From: Hyalangium ruber
Lineage (GTDB): Bacteria; Myxococcota; Myxococcia; Myxococcales; Myxococcaceae
Assembly: GCF_034259325.1 (NCBI RefSeq)
Contig: NZ_JAXIVS010000031.1
Coordinates: forward strand, 1-56,516
Direction of reading: 5' to 3'
DNA length: 56,516 nt
A program made the position numbers and the translations under genes. Positions 8,143 through 17,254 of this stretch are shown here, piece by piece. The first letter of the stretch is position 1, and each line of letters starts with the position of its first letter. The notes beneath the pieces are model-generated. The model did no database searches. It had not been told where the DNA came from and saw only the letters and a program-made list of their open reading frames with translations.

Positions 8143-8307
8143 AAATTCTGCGGTTCCTGTAGGTGCGTTGGCGACGAACGGTGGAAACCCTTGGATTCAC
8201 AAGGCTTTCTCGGGATTCGTTTGGTCCGGGAAATGCTACAGCCTCGCAGTCCGTGGCCGTCGTCCGACGGCACCACTCAAGACTCGGCATCAAGGGAGAA
8301 GGCAACC

Positions 8308-8625
8308 ATGGCGGGGCTGCAGATCCACCAGGAAGAGCTCGCGGGACGAATCACGCTGCGACTCGAAGGGACGCTCGACTGGCGTACGGCCGCGCAGCTG
8401 CGGCACTCGCTGGAGTCGCTGGGCTCCAAGGAGGTCGTCCTGGACTTCGCGCACCTGCGTGAGTTCAAGGACACGGCGGTGGGAGTGCTCACCCGGGACC
8501 TGGGGGCGCGCAAGGTGGTGTTCCGGGGCCTGGCGGGGCACCACGAGCGGATGTTCCGCTACTTCGGGGTCAGCACCGGCACCTCGCCGCGCGCCTACTA
8601 CACCCCGGAAGAGATCCTCGCTTAG
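8308..8625 (+). CDS. STAS-domain protein (anti-anti-sigma-like)
   Basis: 105 residues starting MAGLQIHQEELAG at ATG 8308, preceded by AAGGGAGAAGG. The protein is a single STAS-like domain with the pattern strand-strand-helix (LEGTLDWRTAAQLRHSL), then VVLDFAHLREFKDTAVGVL, the segment where SpoIIAA-type proteins carry their phosphorylatable Ser/Thr (Thr here). It may take part in partner switching or act as a signalling adaptor. No anti-sigma kinase is adjacent. A longer in-frame extension upstream to 8125 looks non-coding and was not used. Confidence 0.75.
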   Translation: MAGLQIHQEELAGRITLRLEGTLDWRTAAQLRHSLESLGSKEVVLDFAHLREFKDTAVGVLTRDLGARKVVFRGLAGHHERMFRYFGVSTGTSPRAYYTPEEILA

Positions 8626-8727
8626 CGTGAAGTGGCATGGACGGGCGGTGAGCGGGCCTCCGGGTCCCGCCGCCCGGTATGGTGGGGTCCCGCTCGGAGG
8701 ACGGCTCGGGTAGACTGCGACCCACGG

Positions 8728-9708
8728 ATGAACCAGCCCGCCCGAGCCCTTGTTGCTGCCCCAACCGTTGCCTCCTCTCGCTCGGTCATGGAGCGAATCG
8801 CCGCCCACCTCTCCAGCGTGGTGCAGGGCAAGGAGGCGCAAGCGCGCCTCACCGTCACCAGTGTGGTCGCCGGCGGCCACGTGCTGCTGGAGGACGTGCC
8901 GGGGGTGGGCAAGACGACGCTGGCCGAGGCGCTGGCGCGCGCGTGCGGGCTGAGCTTCGCGCGCATCCAGTTCACTGCGGACCTGATGCCCGCCGACATC
9001 CTCGGCGCCCAGGTGTTCCACGCCGCCACGGCCACCTTCAGCTTCCGGCAGGGCCCCATCTTCCGGCAGCTCGTGCTGGCCGATGAACTCAACCGCGCCC
9101 CGCCCCGCACCCAGTCCGCGCTGCTGGAGGGCATGGCCCAGGGGCAAGTCTCCCTGGATGGTTCCACCTATCCCCTGCCCGCCCCCTTCACGGTGGTGGC
9201 CACGCAGAACCCGCTCGACTTGACCGGCACCTATCCGCTCCCGGACTCGCAGCTCGATCGCTTCCTCATGCGGCTGTCGCTGGGGCACCCCTCTCCCGAG
9301 GTGGAGGCGCGGCTGCTCACCACGCGCGGGCGCACCCCTCCGGTGGAGAAGCTGGAGCCGGTGACGGGGCCCGAGGAGCTGATCGGCCTGCGCGCCCTGG
9401 CCGCCGAGCTGCGGATGGATGACTCGGTGGCCGAGTACGTGGTGCGGCTGGCGAAGGCCACGCGCGAGCACGGCGACATCGAGCGAGGCGCCTCCACGCG
9501 CGCGGTGCTGGCGGTGGGCGCCGCGGCCCGCGCCTACGCCCTGTGGGAGGAGCGCGACTTCGTGACGCCCGGAGATGTGCGGGCGGTGCTGGTGCCGTGC
9601 CTGGCGCACCGCCTGCTGCTGCGCAGCAACGTGCAGGGCGCGGCGGCGCGGGACGAGGCCTCCCACCTGCTCGAGGAGCTGTCCCGCAAGGTGGCGGCGC
9701 CCCGGTGA
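8728..9708 (+). CDS. MoxR-family AAA+ ATPase
   Basis: 326 residues from ATG 8728 (MNQPARALV). The AAA+ core has Walker A VPGVGKTTLAEALA, Walker B LVLADELNRAPPRTQSALLEGM, sensor 1 VVATQNPLDLTGTYPLP and the arginine-finger region QLDRFLMRL, all classic MoxR. MoxR ATPases act as chaperone-like factors, usually with DUF58 and von Willebrand-type partner proteins. The gene overlaps the DUF58 gene by GTGA, so the next two products are almost certainly its partners. Identity is very firm; the client is unknown. Confidence 0.95.
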   Translation: MNQPARALVAAPTVASSRSVMERIAAHLSSVVQGKEAQARLTVTSVVAGGHVLLEDVPGVGKTTLAEALARACGLSFARIQFTADLMPADILGAQVFHAATATFSFRQGPIFRQLVLADELNRAPPRTQSALLEGMAQGQVSLDGSTYPLPAPFTVVATQNPLDLTGTYPLPDSQLDRFLMRLSLGHPSPEVEARLLTTRGRTPPVEKLEPVTGPEELIGLRALAAELRMDDSVAEYVVRLAKATREHGDIERGASTRAVLAVGAAARAYALWEERDFVTPGDVRAVLVPCLAHRLLLRSNVQGAAARDEASHLLEELSRKVAAPR

Positions 9709-10682
9709 AGGCTCGGCTGGCGGCCCTCTGGGTGCGACTGCGCGCCCTGCTGCGCCCTCCGCGCACCTTGAAGGTGACGCGCGTGGGCCGCACCTACCTC
9801 GTGGTGACATTCGGGGTGGGCCTGGGTGCGCTCAACACGGGCAACAACCTGCTCTACCTGGTGCTGGGCCTGCTGCTGTCCATGGTGGTGGTGTCCGGCG
9901 TGCTCTCCGAGCGCTGCCTGCGCCACCTGCGCCCGCGCCGCCTGGGCACCGAGTCGGCCTTCGCCGGCGAGCCCTTCGCGTTCCGCTGGGCCCTGCGCCG
10001 CGAGCAGGGCCACGCCTTCGCCCTCACCCTGGGCGAGGTGGACACGCCCCTCACCGGCGAGGGGCGCGTGGGCTACCTGCCCTCGGGCACCGAGCATGTC
10101 ATCCGCGCGGACCTCACCGCGCCCCGGCGCGGGCCCGTGCAACTGAGCGGCGTGCGCGTCACCACCACGTGGCCCCTGGGCCTGTTCGCCAAGACGCGCG
10201 TCTTCGACCTGGAGGGCACGCTGCTCGTCTACCCCCGGCGAGGCTACGCGTGCCAAGTGCCCGGCGAGGCCCTGCAGGGGCTCTTCGGAGATTCGAGCAG
10301 CCCGCGCCGCAACGATGGCACCGGAGACGTGGCGGGCCTGCGCGAGCTGGAGCCCCAGGAGGACGCCCGCCGCGTCCACTGGCGCAAGAGCGCCGCCGTG
10401 GGAAAGCTGCTCAAGGTGGAGCGCGAGCGCGAGGAGCGCCGCACCTACGTCCTCACCGTGGACGCGGGCCTCACGGGTGATGCGCTGGAGCGGCGCTGCG
10501 AGGAGGTGGCCGCCCTCTCCCACGAGCTGCTCGGCGCGGGCCATGAAGTGGGCCTGGAGACGGCGGGCGAGCGCCTGCGCCCCGCCGCCGGCCATGTGCA
10601 GGAGCGACGAATCCTCCGCGCCCTGGCGTGGCTGGGCTTCGAGGAGCTGCGCGAGGAGAAGGAAGAGGAGGCAGCGGCATGA
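9705..10682 (+). CDS. DUF58 domain protein
   Basis: 325 residues starting at the GTG at 9705 that overlaps the moxR stop (GTGA). Two transmembrane segments lie near the N-terminus (about 27-65, YLVVTFGVGLGALNTGN then LLYLVLGLLLSMVVVSGVL). The DUF58 core is at about 190-245 with the signature REYxxGD-like region replaced by LRELEPQEDARRVHWRKSA, including the conserved R..W.K. The rest resembles a von Willebrand-like fold. In the MoxR-DUF58-transglutaminase arrangement this protein is thought to link the ATPase to the membrane enzyme. Family is firm, mechanism unknown. Confidence 0.92.
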   Translation: MKARLAALWVRLRALLRPPRTLKVTRVGRTYLVVTFGVGLGALNTGNNLLYLVLGLLLSMVVVSGVLSERCLRHLRPRRLGTESAFAGEPFAFRWALRREQGHAFALTLGEVDTPLTGEGRVGYLPSGTEHVIRADLTAPRRGPVQLSGVRVTTTWPLGLFAKTRVFDLEGTLLVYPRRGYACQVPGEALQGLFGDSSSPRRNDGTGDVAGLRELEPQEDARRVHWRKSAAVGKLLKVEREREERRTYVLTVDAGLTGDALERRCEEVAALSHELLGAGHEVGLETAGERLRPAAGHVQERRILRALAWLGFEELREEKEEEAAA

Positions 10683-12673
10683 GCGCGCCCTCCCGGCTGC
10701 GGCTGCGACTGAGGGACCTGGGCGCGGGGGCGGCGTTCGGCTCCATGGCCGTGTCCGGACAGCTCCCGGTGTGGACGCTGGGGCTCTTCGCCCTCGCGCT
10801 GATCTGCGCGCTGTGCGGCTGGCGCCTGTTCGCCCAGCGCTCCCGGGCCACGGCGGTGCTCCTGTTGGGCGTGGCGGGCGCGCTGGGCCTGTCCGTGTAC
10901 TCGGGCCAGCTGGATCTCGTGGTGGCCGCGTGCGCCTTCGCGGGCCTGATCGCCGCCCACCGGCTGCTGTCCACACCCGACTCCCGCACGGATGGACAGG
11001 TGCAGCTCGCCGGCCTGCTCATGGTGGCGGGCGGCGCGGCGCTCTCCGGCGAGCTGATCTTCGCCGTGTTCCTGGTGGCCTTCTGCGTGCTGGCCAGCCT
11101 CTCCATGGGGCTGTCCGTGGTGGAGGCCGCCGTACCCGAGGGCGAGCCGCTTCCAGTGCGCGCGGTGGTGCGCCCGCTCACGGTGGGCATCGTCTTCGCG
11201 GTGTGCGGCGCGGCGGCCTTCTTCCTGCTCTTCCCCCGGCTCAACTGGAACCTCGCCGGGCGGCGCACCTCGCCGGGCCTGGGAGCCACCACGGGCCTGT
11301 CGGACACGGTGCGGCTGGGCGGCGCGGGCACGCTCAAGAGCAACCCTCGCGTGGTGATGCGCGCCCACCTCACGCCGGACCCGGGCCAGGAGCAGCTCGG
11401 CGCGTACTGGGTGGCGCGCACCTATGACACCTTCGACGGGCAGGAGTGGACGAGCATCGGCACCCCCAAGCGCACGCGCCAGCGGGTGACGCTGCGGCCC
11501 GGCGGCGAGAGCTCCATCCACCAGAAGGTGGAGCTGCTGCCCGCCTATGGCGCCCGCACGCTGATCGCCCTGGAGACGCCCACGCGGATGGGCAACGCGG
11601 TGGCCTTCGGCGCGTCCGGCAGCCGGCGCACCTCGCTGGCGGAGTTGGGCGGCGGCGAGGTGCGCTTCGCGGAGGCCGGCATCTCCTACTCCTACGAGGC
11701 CACCAGCCTGCCGCCGGACGAGGAGGCCTCCACGAAGCTGAGCGAGGTGGAGCGTGGCCAGCTCCTCGCGCTGCCGGACCGACTGGATCCGCGCGTGGCG
11801 GAGTTGGCCGACCGCGTGCTGGACGGAGAGAAGGATCCGCTGGCCGCCGCGCGCAAGCTGAGCACCTTCCTCCAGCGCGAGTACAGCTACACCCTGGAGC
11901 TGTCCGGAGACGTGGAGGATCCGCTCGCCGACTTCCTCTTCGTGCGCAAGGCGGGACACTGCGAGCACTTCGCCACCGCGCTCACCGTCATGCTGCGCAC
12001 CCAGGGCTTCTCCGCGCGGCTGGCCGCCGGCTTCTACGGAGGCGAGCGCTCGGGCGAGGACTACATCCTCCGAGCCGGAGACGCGCACGCCTGGACGCAC
12101 GTGCTGGTGCCCGAGCGCGGCTTCGTCACCCTGGACGCTACGCCCCCCGGCAACCGGGCCAGCCAGTCGGCCGCGGCGCTCCAGTTCCTCACGGGCCTGT
12201 ACGAGTCGCTGGAGGCGCGGTGGCGCTCGGCCGTGGTGGACTTCTCTTTGAGAGATCAGATGGCGGTGGCCCAGCGCTTCATCCGCCCGCCGCGCGATCC
12301 CGGCCGCTCCTCCCGCAGCCTGCCGCCCGCGCGCGTCTGGGCCCTGGCGCTGCTGGCGGGCGTGGGGACCTATGGCGCCTGGCGCCTGTTCGCCAAGCGG
12401 AAGTCCACGCCCAAGCCCCTCGAGGCCACGCGCCTGGTGGACGCCGTGGAGCGCCTGCTGCGCGAGGCGGGCGTCCGTACCCACGAGGGCGAGACGCTCG
12501 AGGATCTCACCGCGCGCCTGAGCCGGGAGCACAGCCCCCTGGCCGGACCGCTCCAGCCCCTCACCCGTCGCTACCTCGAGGCCCGCTTCGGCCAGCGCCC
12601 GCTAGAGGCCGGCGAGGCGGAGCGCTTGCTGGCGCCCCTGCGCCGCTTCCTGGAAGCCCGTCGCGCCGCCTGA
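10679..12673 (+). CDS. TgpA-like membrane transglutaminase (DUF3488-transglutaminase-DUF4129)
   Basis: 664 residues from the ATG at 10679, which overlaps the DUF58 stop (ATGA). About six transmembrane helices occupy residues 15-200. A large periplasmic part holds a transglutaminase-like domain (about 380-500) with the Cys-His-Asp triad visible in KAGHCEHFATALTVML, DAHAWTHVLV and FVTLDATPPG. Another transmembrane helix near residue 550 leads to a cytoplasmic DUF4129-like tail. The closest characterised relative is Pseudomonas TgpA. The triad is intact, so the enzyme should be active on unknown periplasmic proteins or peptides. Confidence 0.92.
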   Translation: MSAPSRLRLRLRDLGAGAAFGSMAVSGQLPVWTLGLFALALICALCGWRLFAQRSRATAVLLLGVAGALGLSVYSGQLDLVVAACAFAGLIAAHRLLSTPDSRTDGQVQLAGLLMVAGGAALSGELIFAVFLVAFCVLASLSMGLSVVEAAVPEGEPLPVRAVVRPLTVGIVFAVCGAAAFFLLFPRLNWNLAGRRTSPGLGATTGLSDTVRLGGAGTLKSNPRVVMRAHLTPDPGQEQLGAYWVARTYDTFDGQEWTSIGTPKRTRQRVTLRPGGESSIHQKVELLPAYGARTLIALETPTRMGNAVAFGASGSRRTSLAELGGGEVRFAEAGISYSYEATSLPPDEEASTKLSEVERGQLLALPDRLDPRVAELADRVLDGEKDPLAAARKLSTFLQREYSYTLELSGDVEDPLADFLFVRKAGHCEHFATALTVMLRTQGFSARLAAGFYGGERSGEDYILRAGDAHAWTHVLVPERGFVTLDATPPGNRASQSAAALQFLTGLYESLEARWRSAVVDFSLRDQMAVAQRFIRPPRDPGRSSRSLPPARVWALALLAGVGTYGAWRLFAKRKSTPKPLEATRLVDAVERLLREAGVRTHEGETLEDLTARLSREHSPLAGPLQPLTRRYLEARFGQRPLEAGEAERLLAPLRRFLEARRAA

Positions 12674-13035
12674 GCCCGCTCGCTCCCTCTCCGAGGGTTC
12701 GTTCTTGAGCGCACTTCGGACGACACCACTTGGTCTCGTTAGAGGGTTGGAAGGAAGGGTCTCACGACCCACTCTCATTCCCCGAGACTCGGAGGTGACC
12801 GTCGACACCCGGGACTTTCTACCAGCACACCAGTCCTGGGTTTTGGGCCTCGGCTTGTAAGTCTTTCACCCTTATCCCCCCCAGCTCACCCGCCCTCCAT
12901 TCCAAGTCCCTGGAGTTCTTAGGAAATTTACCCCAACGCGTCTGGCACCGTGGTTGCTCTGGACATGGAGCGTGCGGTCGGCAGGCGGTTCCAACCACTT
13001 TCGAGGCCTCTGAGGCCCACTCGGGAGCACCCACC
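12674..13035. other. Regulatory intergenic region upstream of the sigma-factor gene
   Basis: This 362-bp gap between the transglutaminase and the RpoH-family sigma factor contains the sigma-54 promoter at 12943-12958 and locally AT-richer, C-tract-containing DNA from about 12830 to 12935, where enhancer-binding protein sites would be expected. No open frame with coding character was seen. Confidence 0.6.
12943..12958 (+). promoter_or_regulatory. Consensus sigma-54 promoter of the RpoH-family gene
   Basis: TGGCAC, five bases, TTGCT, with exactly 10 bp between the invariant GG and GC: a perfect -24/-12 match. The start codon is 78 bp downstream, allowing a leader of about 65 nt. It implies RpoN-dependent, activator-controlled expression of the sigma factor. 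Confidence 0.75.
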
Positions 13036-13926
13036 ATGCAGCTCTCCAACGAGCAGTCGTCCAACTCTGGCTCTCTCTCGATGTACCTCTCGGAGATCAA
13101 CCACTACGCGCTGCTCACCGTGGACGAAGAGCAGGCGCTGGCGCGCAAGTTCATCAAGGGCGATCTGGCCGCCGGCCACCGCCTGGTGACCAGCAACCTG
13201 CGCTTCGTGGTGAAGGTGGCCTACGAGTACCGCTCCTACGGCATCAAGATGAGTGATCTCATCCAAGAGGGGAACATCGGCCTGATGAAGGCGGTGCAGA
13301 AGTTCGATCCGGACAAGGGCATCCGCCTCATCTCGTACGCGGTGTGGTGGATCCGCGCGTACATCCAGAACTACATCCTCAAGAGCTGGTCGCTGGTGAA
13401 GCTCGGGACCACGCAGGCCCAGCGCAAGCTGTTCTTCAGCCTGGCGCGCACCCGCCGCGAGCTGGAGAAGTTCGGCACCCCGGACGGCTCGGTGGTGAAC
13501 GTGGACGAAATTGCCCGCAAGCTGAACGTGAAGGCCACCGAGGTGCGCGAGATGGAGCAGCGCATGGGCGGCCGGGACTTGTCGCTGGACGCGCCCATGG
13601 GCGAGGACGGCGGCAACAGCCACGTGGACTTCGTGGTGAGCGCCAGCGCGCCGCAGGATGACGAGTTCGCCGACAAGGAGGAGGCGGGCCTCATCAACAA
13701 CCGCGTCCGCACGGCGCTGATGCGGCTGGATCCGCGCGAGCGCTTCATCATCGAGCAGCGCGTCATGAACGAGCGCCCGATGACGCTCAAGGAGCTGGGC
13801 GAGCACTTCGGTTTCTCGCGTGAGCGCGCCCGCCAGCTGGAGATCCGCGCCAAGGACAAGCTCAAGTCGGAGCTGGCCGCGCTGATGGCCGAGGTGGATC
13901 CCGACACGGCCGCCGCGACCACCTGA
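13036..13926 (+). CDS. RpoH/sigma-32 family sigma factor (Myxococcus SigB/SigC type)
   Basis: 296 residues. Region 1.2/2 begins at [16 protein letters not shown], region 2.2-2.4 contains [25 protein letters not shown] followed by the aromatic [15 protein letters not shown], the RpoH box appears as [12 protein letters not shown], and region 4 ends with [19 protein letters not shown]. These mark a heat-shock-type sigma-70 family member. In Myxococcus xanthus the RpoH-like SigB and SigC act in development; the length is close to SigC as I remember it, but I cannot tell which this is. A sigma-54 promoter precedes it and a terminator follows. It redirects RNA polymerase to a stress or developmental regulon. 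Confidence 0.9.
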   Translation: MQLSNEQSSNSGSLSMYLSEINHYALLTVDEEQALARKFIKGDLAAGHRLVTSNLRFVVKVAYEYRSYGIKMSDLIQEGNIGLMKAVQKFDPDKGIRLISYAVWWIRAYIQNYILKSWSLVKLGTTQAQRKLFFSLARTRRELEKFGTPDGSVVNVDEIARKLNVKATEVREMEQRMGGRDLSLDAPMGEDGGNSHVDFVVSASAPQDDEFADKEEAGLINNRVRTALMRLDPRERFIIEQRVMNERPMTLKELGEHFGFSRERARQLEIRAKDKLKSELAALMAEVDPDTAAATT

Positions 13927-13957
13927 GCCCCGCTCACGGAAGCCTGACGCGGTATCC

Positions 13958-13996
13958 GCGCCCCTGCCCTTCACCGGCGGGGGCGCGGTCGTTTTC
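13958..13996 (+). terminator. Intrinsic terminator of the sigma-factor gene
   Basis: GCGCCCCTGCC (13958-13968) pairs with GGCGGGGGCGC (13976-13986) through an 11-bp stem with one G-U pair and a seven-base loop. GTTTTC follows at 13991-13996. It lies 32 bp after the stop codon. Confidence 0.75.
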
Positions 13997-14113
13997 AGGG
14001 TGTGGATTCAGCCCACATGGCAAACGGGAAGCGCCGGGCTTACAGGGATCTCTTGGGGCCTTCGAGAAGGTAGACTGAGAGCCCCTCCTTCGCTCGAACC
14101 CCCTCGCCCCCCC

Positions 14114-15883
14114 ATGGCCTCGCCTCAGACATCGAATGAAACGGCCGCGGCGTCGGCCGCGGATCCAGTGGTAGCCGATAAGGTGGAACTGGCGCGGAAC
14201 TTCACCTTCCATCTGCTCAAGGGCATCAAGCAGATCGGCATGTACCGCCACAACGATTCGAAGTTCCCCGAGTTCCTGGCGCGGGCGCAGGAGGCGCTGG
14301 CGGGGTACACGGGCAAGCACGGCCCGTTGTCGCTCAAGGTGGAGCAGCAGAACTTCATGCTGCACAACGAGCCGCTGTTCTCCGAGGCCACGCCGCTGCC
14401 CTACAAGTTCTTCCGGGACGGCATCCGCCAGCTCATCTTCCGGCCGGGGCTCACGGTGGAGGAGATGGTCACCTTCACGCTGATCGCCCTGAGCGAGCCG
14501 GAGCGCGGCGCGGACGACGTGCTGGCGCAGCTGTGGCGGGCGGGCCTGGAGCACGTCGAGTACGTGGTGGTGGAGGGCTTCAGCATGGAGGGCGCCTCCG
14601 AGGAGGAGGTGCAGATCGAGGTGGACAAGGTGGTGGGCTACCTCTACTCCCGCCTGAAGACGAGCTCGGAGGACTACCTGCGCTTCGCCCGCGTGAACGC
14701 GGAGGATCTGGACGCGCAGATGGAGGGTGTGGAGCAGATCCGCGGCGTGGTGGTGGGCGGCACCTACGCCACGGACACGATGAAGGCGCGGCTCCAGAAG
14801 GAGATCGAGGAGGAGGAGAACGCGCGCCTCTTCCCCAAGCTGGTGAGCGCCGTGTTCCAGGTGGTGGAGGGCGGCGTGGACGACGTGGGGCTCCTGGAGG
14901 AGCTCTTCGTGCAGCTCCTGGACGCCATGCTCATCCAGGACGACTACGCCACCATCAACCAGATGGTGCTCAAGCTCCGGGCGCTGGTGCAGCGCGAGGA
15001 CGTGGACACGAGCAACACCAGCCGGCTGCTCTCCTACTTCCTGCAGAAGATGGGGGACGAGCAGCGGCTGATCCGAATGGGTGAGTCGCTCAAGCTCACC
15101 AAGCCGAGGAACCCGACGGACATCGTCCGCTACCTCCAGGTGCTGGACGAGAACAGCATCATCACCCTGCTGACGGTGCTGGAGACCATCGAGGTGCCGG
15201 AGAACCGCGTCCTCTTGAGCGACGTGCTGGCCAACTTCGCCAAGGTTCGGCCCGAGCCCTTCGTGATGCGGCTGGAGTCGGACAAGCCGCAGATCATCCG
15301 GGACATGGTCTACATCCTGGAGAAGGCGCAGCTGCCGGACCGGCTGAAGATGTTCGGCAAGGTGCTCAAGGGCAAGAACCTGGTGGTGAAGCTGGAGGTG
15401 ATGAGCATCATCGCCCGGGGCCACACCCCCGAGGCGCGTAAGCTCATCGCGGAGATGCTGCAGGATCCCATCTCGCAGGTGCGCATCCAGGCGGCGCGCG
15501 TGCTGCCGGAGTTCGACCACGACAAGGCCACGTTGGACCTGCAGCGCGTCATCCGCGACCCGAACTTCGAGAAGAAGACGCAGGACGAGCGCGCGGCGTT
15601 CTACGCGGCGCTGGGCAGCACGGGGACGACGGCGGCGCTCTCGTACCTGACGGCGATGCTGGCGGTGAAGCCCTCGCTGCTGAACAAGAAGAAGGTGTTG
15701 GACGACAAGCTGCTGGCGATCCAGGGGCTCGCGGGCGCGGGCAACATCCAGTCGTACAAGCTGCTGCAGGGCGTGGTGGAGGACAAGTCGCAGCCGACAG
15801 AGGTGCTCACCGCGGCGCGCAAGGCGATGTACCAGACGAAGAAGGCGCTGTTCGGAGACACGGCGTCCGCTGAGGAGGCATGA
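14114..15883 (+). CDS. HEAT-repeat-like helical protein
   Basis: 589 residues from ATG 14114 (MASPQTSNET). The protein is almost wholly helical and cytoplasmic. A distinct N-terminal region (about 20-190) opens with FTFHLLKGIKQIGMYRHNDSKF, and the neighbouring HD-GYP protein has a similar YDPDN-like opening segment. The C-terminal half (about 390-580) contains short HEAT-like repeats such as VLLSDVLANFAKVRPEPF and AEMLQDPISQVRIQAARVLPEFD. HEAT solenoids bind other proteins. The HD-GYP gene starts 4 bp after the stop, so the two are co-expressed and probably partners. No catalytic motif. Confidence 0.75.
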   Translation: MASPQTSNETAAASAADPVVADKVELARNFTFHLLKGIKQIGMYRHNDSKFPEFLARAQEALAGYTGKHGPLSLKVEQQNFMLHNEPLFSEATPLPYKFFRDGIRQLIFRPGLTVEEMVTFTLIALSEPERGADDVLAQLWRAGLEHVEYVVVEGFSMEGASEEEVQIEVDKVVGYLYSRLKTSSEDYLRFARVNAEDLDAQMEGVEQIRGVVVGGTYATDTMKARLQKEIEEEENARLFPKLVSAVFQVVEGGVDDVGLLEELFVQLLDAMLIQDDYATINQMVLKLRALVQREDVDTSNTSRLLSYFLQKMGDEQRLIRMGESLKLTKPRNPTDIVRYLQVLDENSIITLLTVLETIEVPENRVLLSDVLANFAKVRPEPFVMRLESDKPQIIRDMVYILEKAQLPDRLKMFGKVLKGKNLVVKLEVMSIIARGHTPEARKLIAEMLQDPISQVRIQAARVLPEFDHDKATLDLQRVIRDPNFEKKTQDERAAFYAALGSTGTTAALSYLTAMLAVKPSLLNKKKVLDDKLLAIQGLAGAGNIQSYKLLQGVVEDKSQPTEVLTAARKAMYQTKKALFGDTASAEEA

Positions 15884-15887
15884 GGCC

Positions 15888-17207
15888 ATGGCCGAGAACC
15901 TGAAGATCACCCAGGCGCAGCAGGAGAACACGTCGGACTTCGGCCGCGCGCACTCGGAGAAGCTGCAGGCGCTGGCGCGCGGCATGGTGTCCGGGCTCTA
16001 CATGCTGGTGCGTTCGGTGAAGATGTACGACCCGGACAACGCCGTCTTCGAGAAGCCGCTGACGCAGCTCCAGGACATCATCAACCAGATCATCTCCAAG
16101 GAGGGGCGGCTGGAGCTGGTGGGCGTCAAGGACAGCTTCTACCTCAACGGAATGCTGGTGAAGGTGGACCTGAACTCCATCGAGAACCAGCGCTACCTGC
16201 TCACGGAGCTGCGGGCCAAGGACGTGGGCGGCTTCACGCTGACCAAGCCGGTGACGCTGCCGGAGCTGAAGAACTTCGTGTGGATCTTCAGCAAGGAGCA
16301 GACGGCGACCGCGGAGGAGGACGGGCTGGCGGCGCGCAAGCTGCTCAACATGAAGGTCGCCAAGTTCTCCAAGCTCCGCGAGAAGCTGAGCAAGGAGGCC
16401 GACAAGCTCGACAACCCGGACGACCAGAAGGTGGACCGCAAGAAGTACGCGATGACGGTGTATGCGCGCGCGGTCTACTTCCTGACGAAGTACCTGGAGT
16501 CGGTGCGGGCCGGCAAGCCGCTGAACTCGAGCAAGGCGCTGCGCATCATCCAGGACTTCGTGGACATCTCGTACGACCAGAAGACGCACTTCCTGGGCAT
16601 GACGACGATGAAGCGCGAGGCGGAGTACCTGGTCTACCACCAGGTGAACGTGGCGCTGATCAGCATCGTGTTCGGTTCGGAGCTGGGGTTGACGAAGCCG
16701 CAGCTGAGAGACCTGGGCTACATCGCGCTGTTCCACGACGCGGGGATGGTGACGATCCCCGACGAGCTGTCGACGAAGCGCGGGGCGCTGACGCCGGACG
16801 AGAAGGCGCTGATCCAGAAGGCGCCGCTGATCTCGGTGCGCAACATCCTGATGGAGAAGGGCTTCACGCGCTCGACGCTGCTGCGCGTGGTGACGACGTT
16901 CGAGCACAAGGCGGACTTCGGGACGGCGGTGCGCGACTCGCGCGGCAACATCCAGATGATCATCCCCAAGACGAACCTGGGGGTGTACGCGAAGATCATC
17001 GCCATCGCCGACGCGTACGACGCGCTGACGAGCAAGCGTCCTTACCGGGACGCGTACGGGCCGGAAGTGGCGCTGATGCTGATGTGGACGGAGATGCGCA
17101 GCAAGTTCGATCCGGAGCTGCTGCAGATCTTCATGCGGGTGATGGCGATCCAACCGGTGAAGGTGCTGAGCAAGCGACAGCAGAACATGTCGCTGGCGGG
17201 AGTCTGA
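15888..17207 (+). CDS. Degenerate HD-GYP domain protein
   Basis: 439 residues. The N-terminal half (1-170) has the same flavour as the neighbour's N-terminus (VRSVKMYDPDNAVFEKPL). The C-terminal half (about 200-415) follows the HD-GYP fold: IALFHDAGMVTIPDELS keeps the HD pair but has Met where HDxGK has Lys, and AKIIAIADAYDALTSKRPYR is textbook. The HHExxDGxGYP element is replaced by TTFEHKADFGTAVRD, so the GYP triplet is absent. This suggests a catalytically impaired cyclic-di-GMP phosphodiesterase that may act as a sensor or scaffold. It is transcribed with the HEAT-like gene. Confidence 0.85.
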   Translation: MAENLKITQAQQENTSDFGRAHSEKLQALARGMVSGLYMLVRSVKMYDPDNAVFEKPLTQLQDIINQIISKEGRLELVGVKDSFYLNGMLVKVDLNSIENQRYLLTELRAKDVGGFTLTKPVTLPELKNFVWIFSKEQTATAEEDGLAARKLLNMKVAKFSKLREKLSKEADKLDNPDDQKVDRKKYAMTVYARAVYFLTKYLESVRAGKPLNSSKALRIIQDFVDISYDQKTHFLGMTTMKREAEYLVYHQVNVALISIVFGSELGLTKPQLRDLGYIALFHDAGMVTIPDELSTKRGALTPDEKALIQKAPLISVRNILMEKGFTRSTLLRVVTTFEHKADFGTAVRDSRGNIQMIIPKTNLGVYAKIIAIADAYDALTSKRPYRDAYGPEVALMLMWTEMRSKFDPELLQIFMRVMAIQPVKVLSKRQQNMSLAGV

Positions 17208-17218
17208 GTCCCCGGTTG

Positions 17219-17234
17219 CCGCACTGGTGCGGCC
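17219..17234. repeat. Short inverted repeat upstream of the transporter operon
   Basis: GCCGCAC and GTGCGGC arms (7 bp) around a two-base centre, 20 bp before the transporter start and 12 bp after the HD-GYP stop. It could be an operator or a weak terminator hairpin; no T-run follows. Confidence 0.35.
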
Positions 17235-17254
17235 CGGAGTAGAGCACGGCGCTC

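Noticed and set aside
8125-8307. N-terminal extension of the STAS protein
   Set aside because: The extension has no STAS-like sequence and covers AT-richer spacer; ATG 8308 has a good ribosome binding site.
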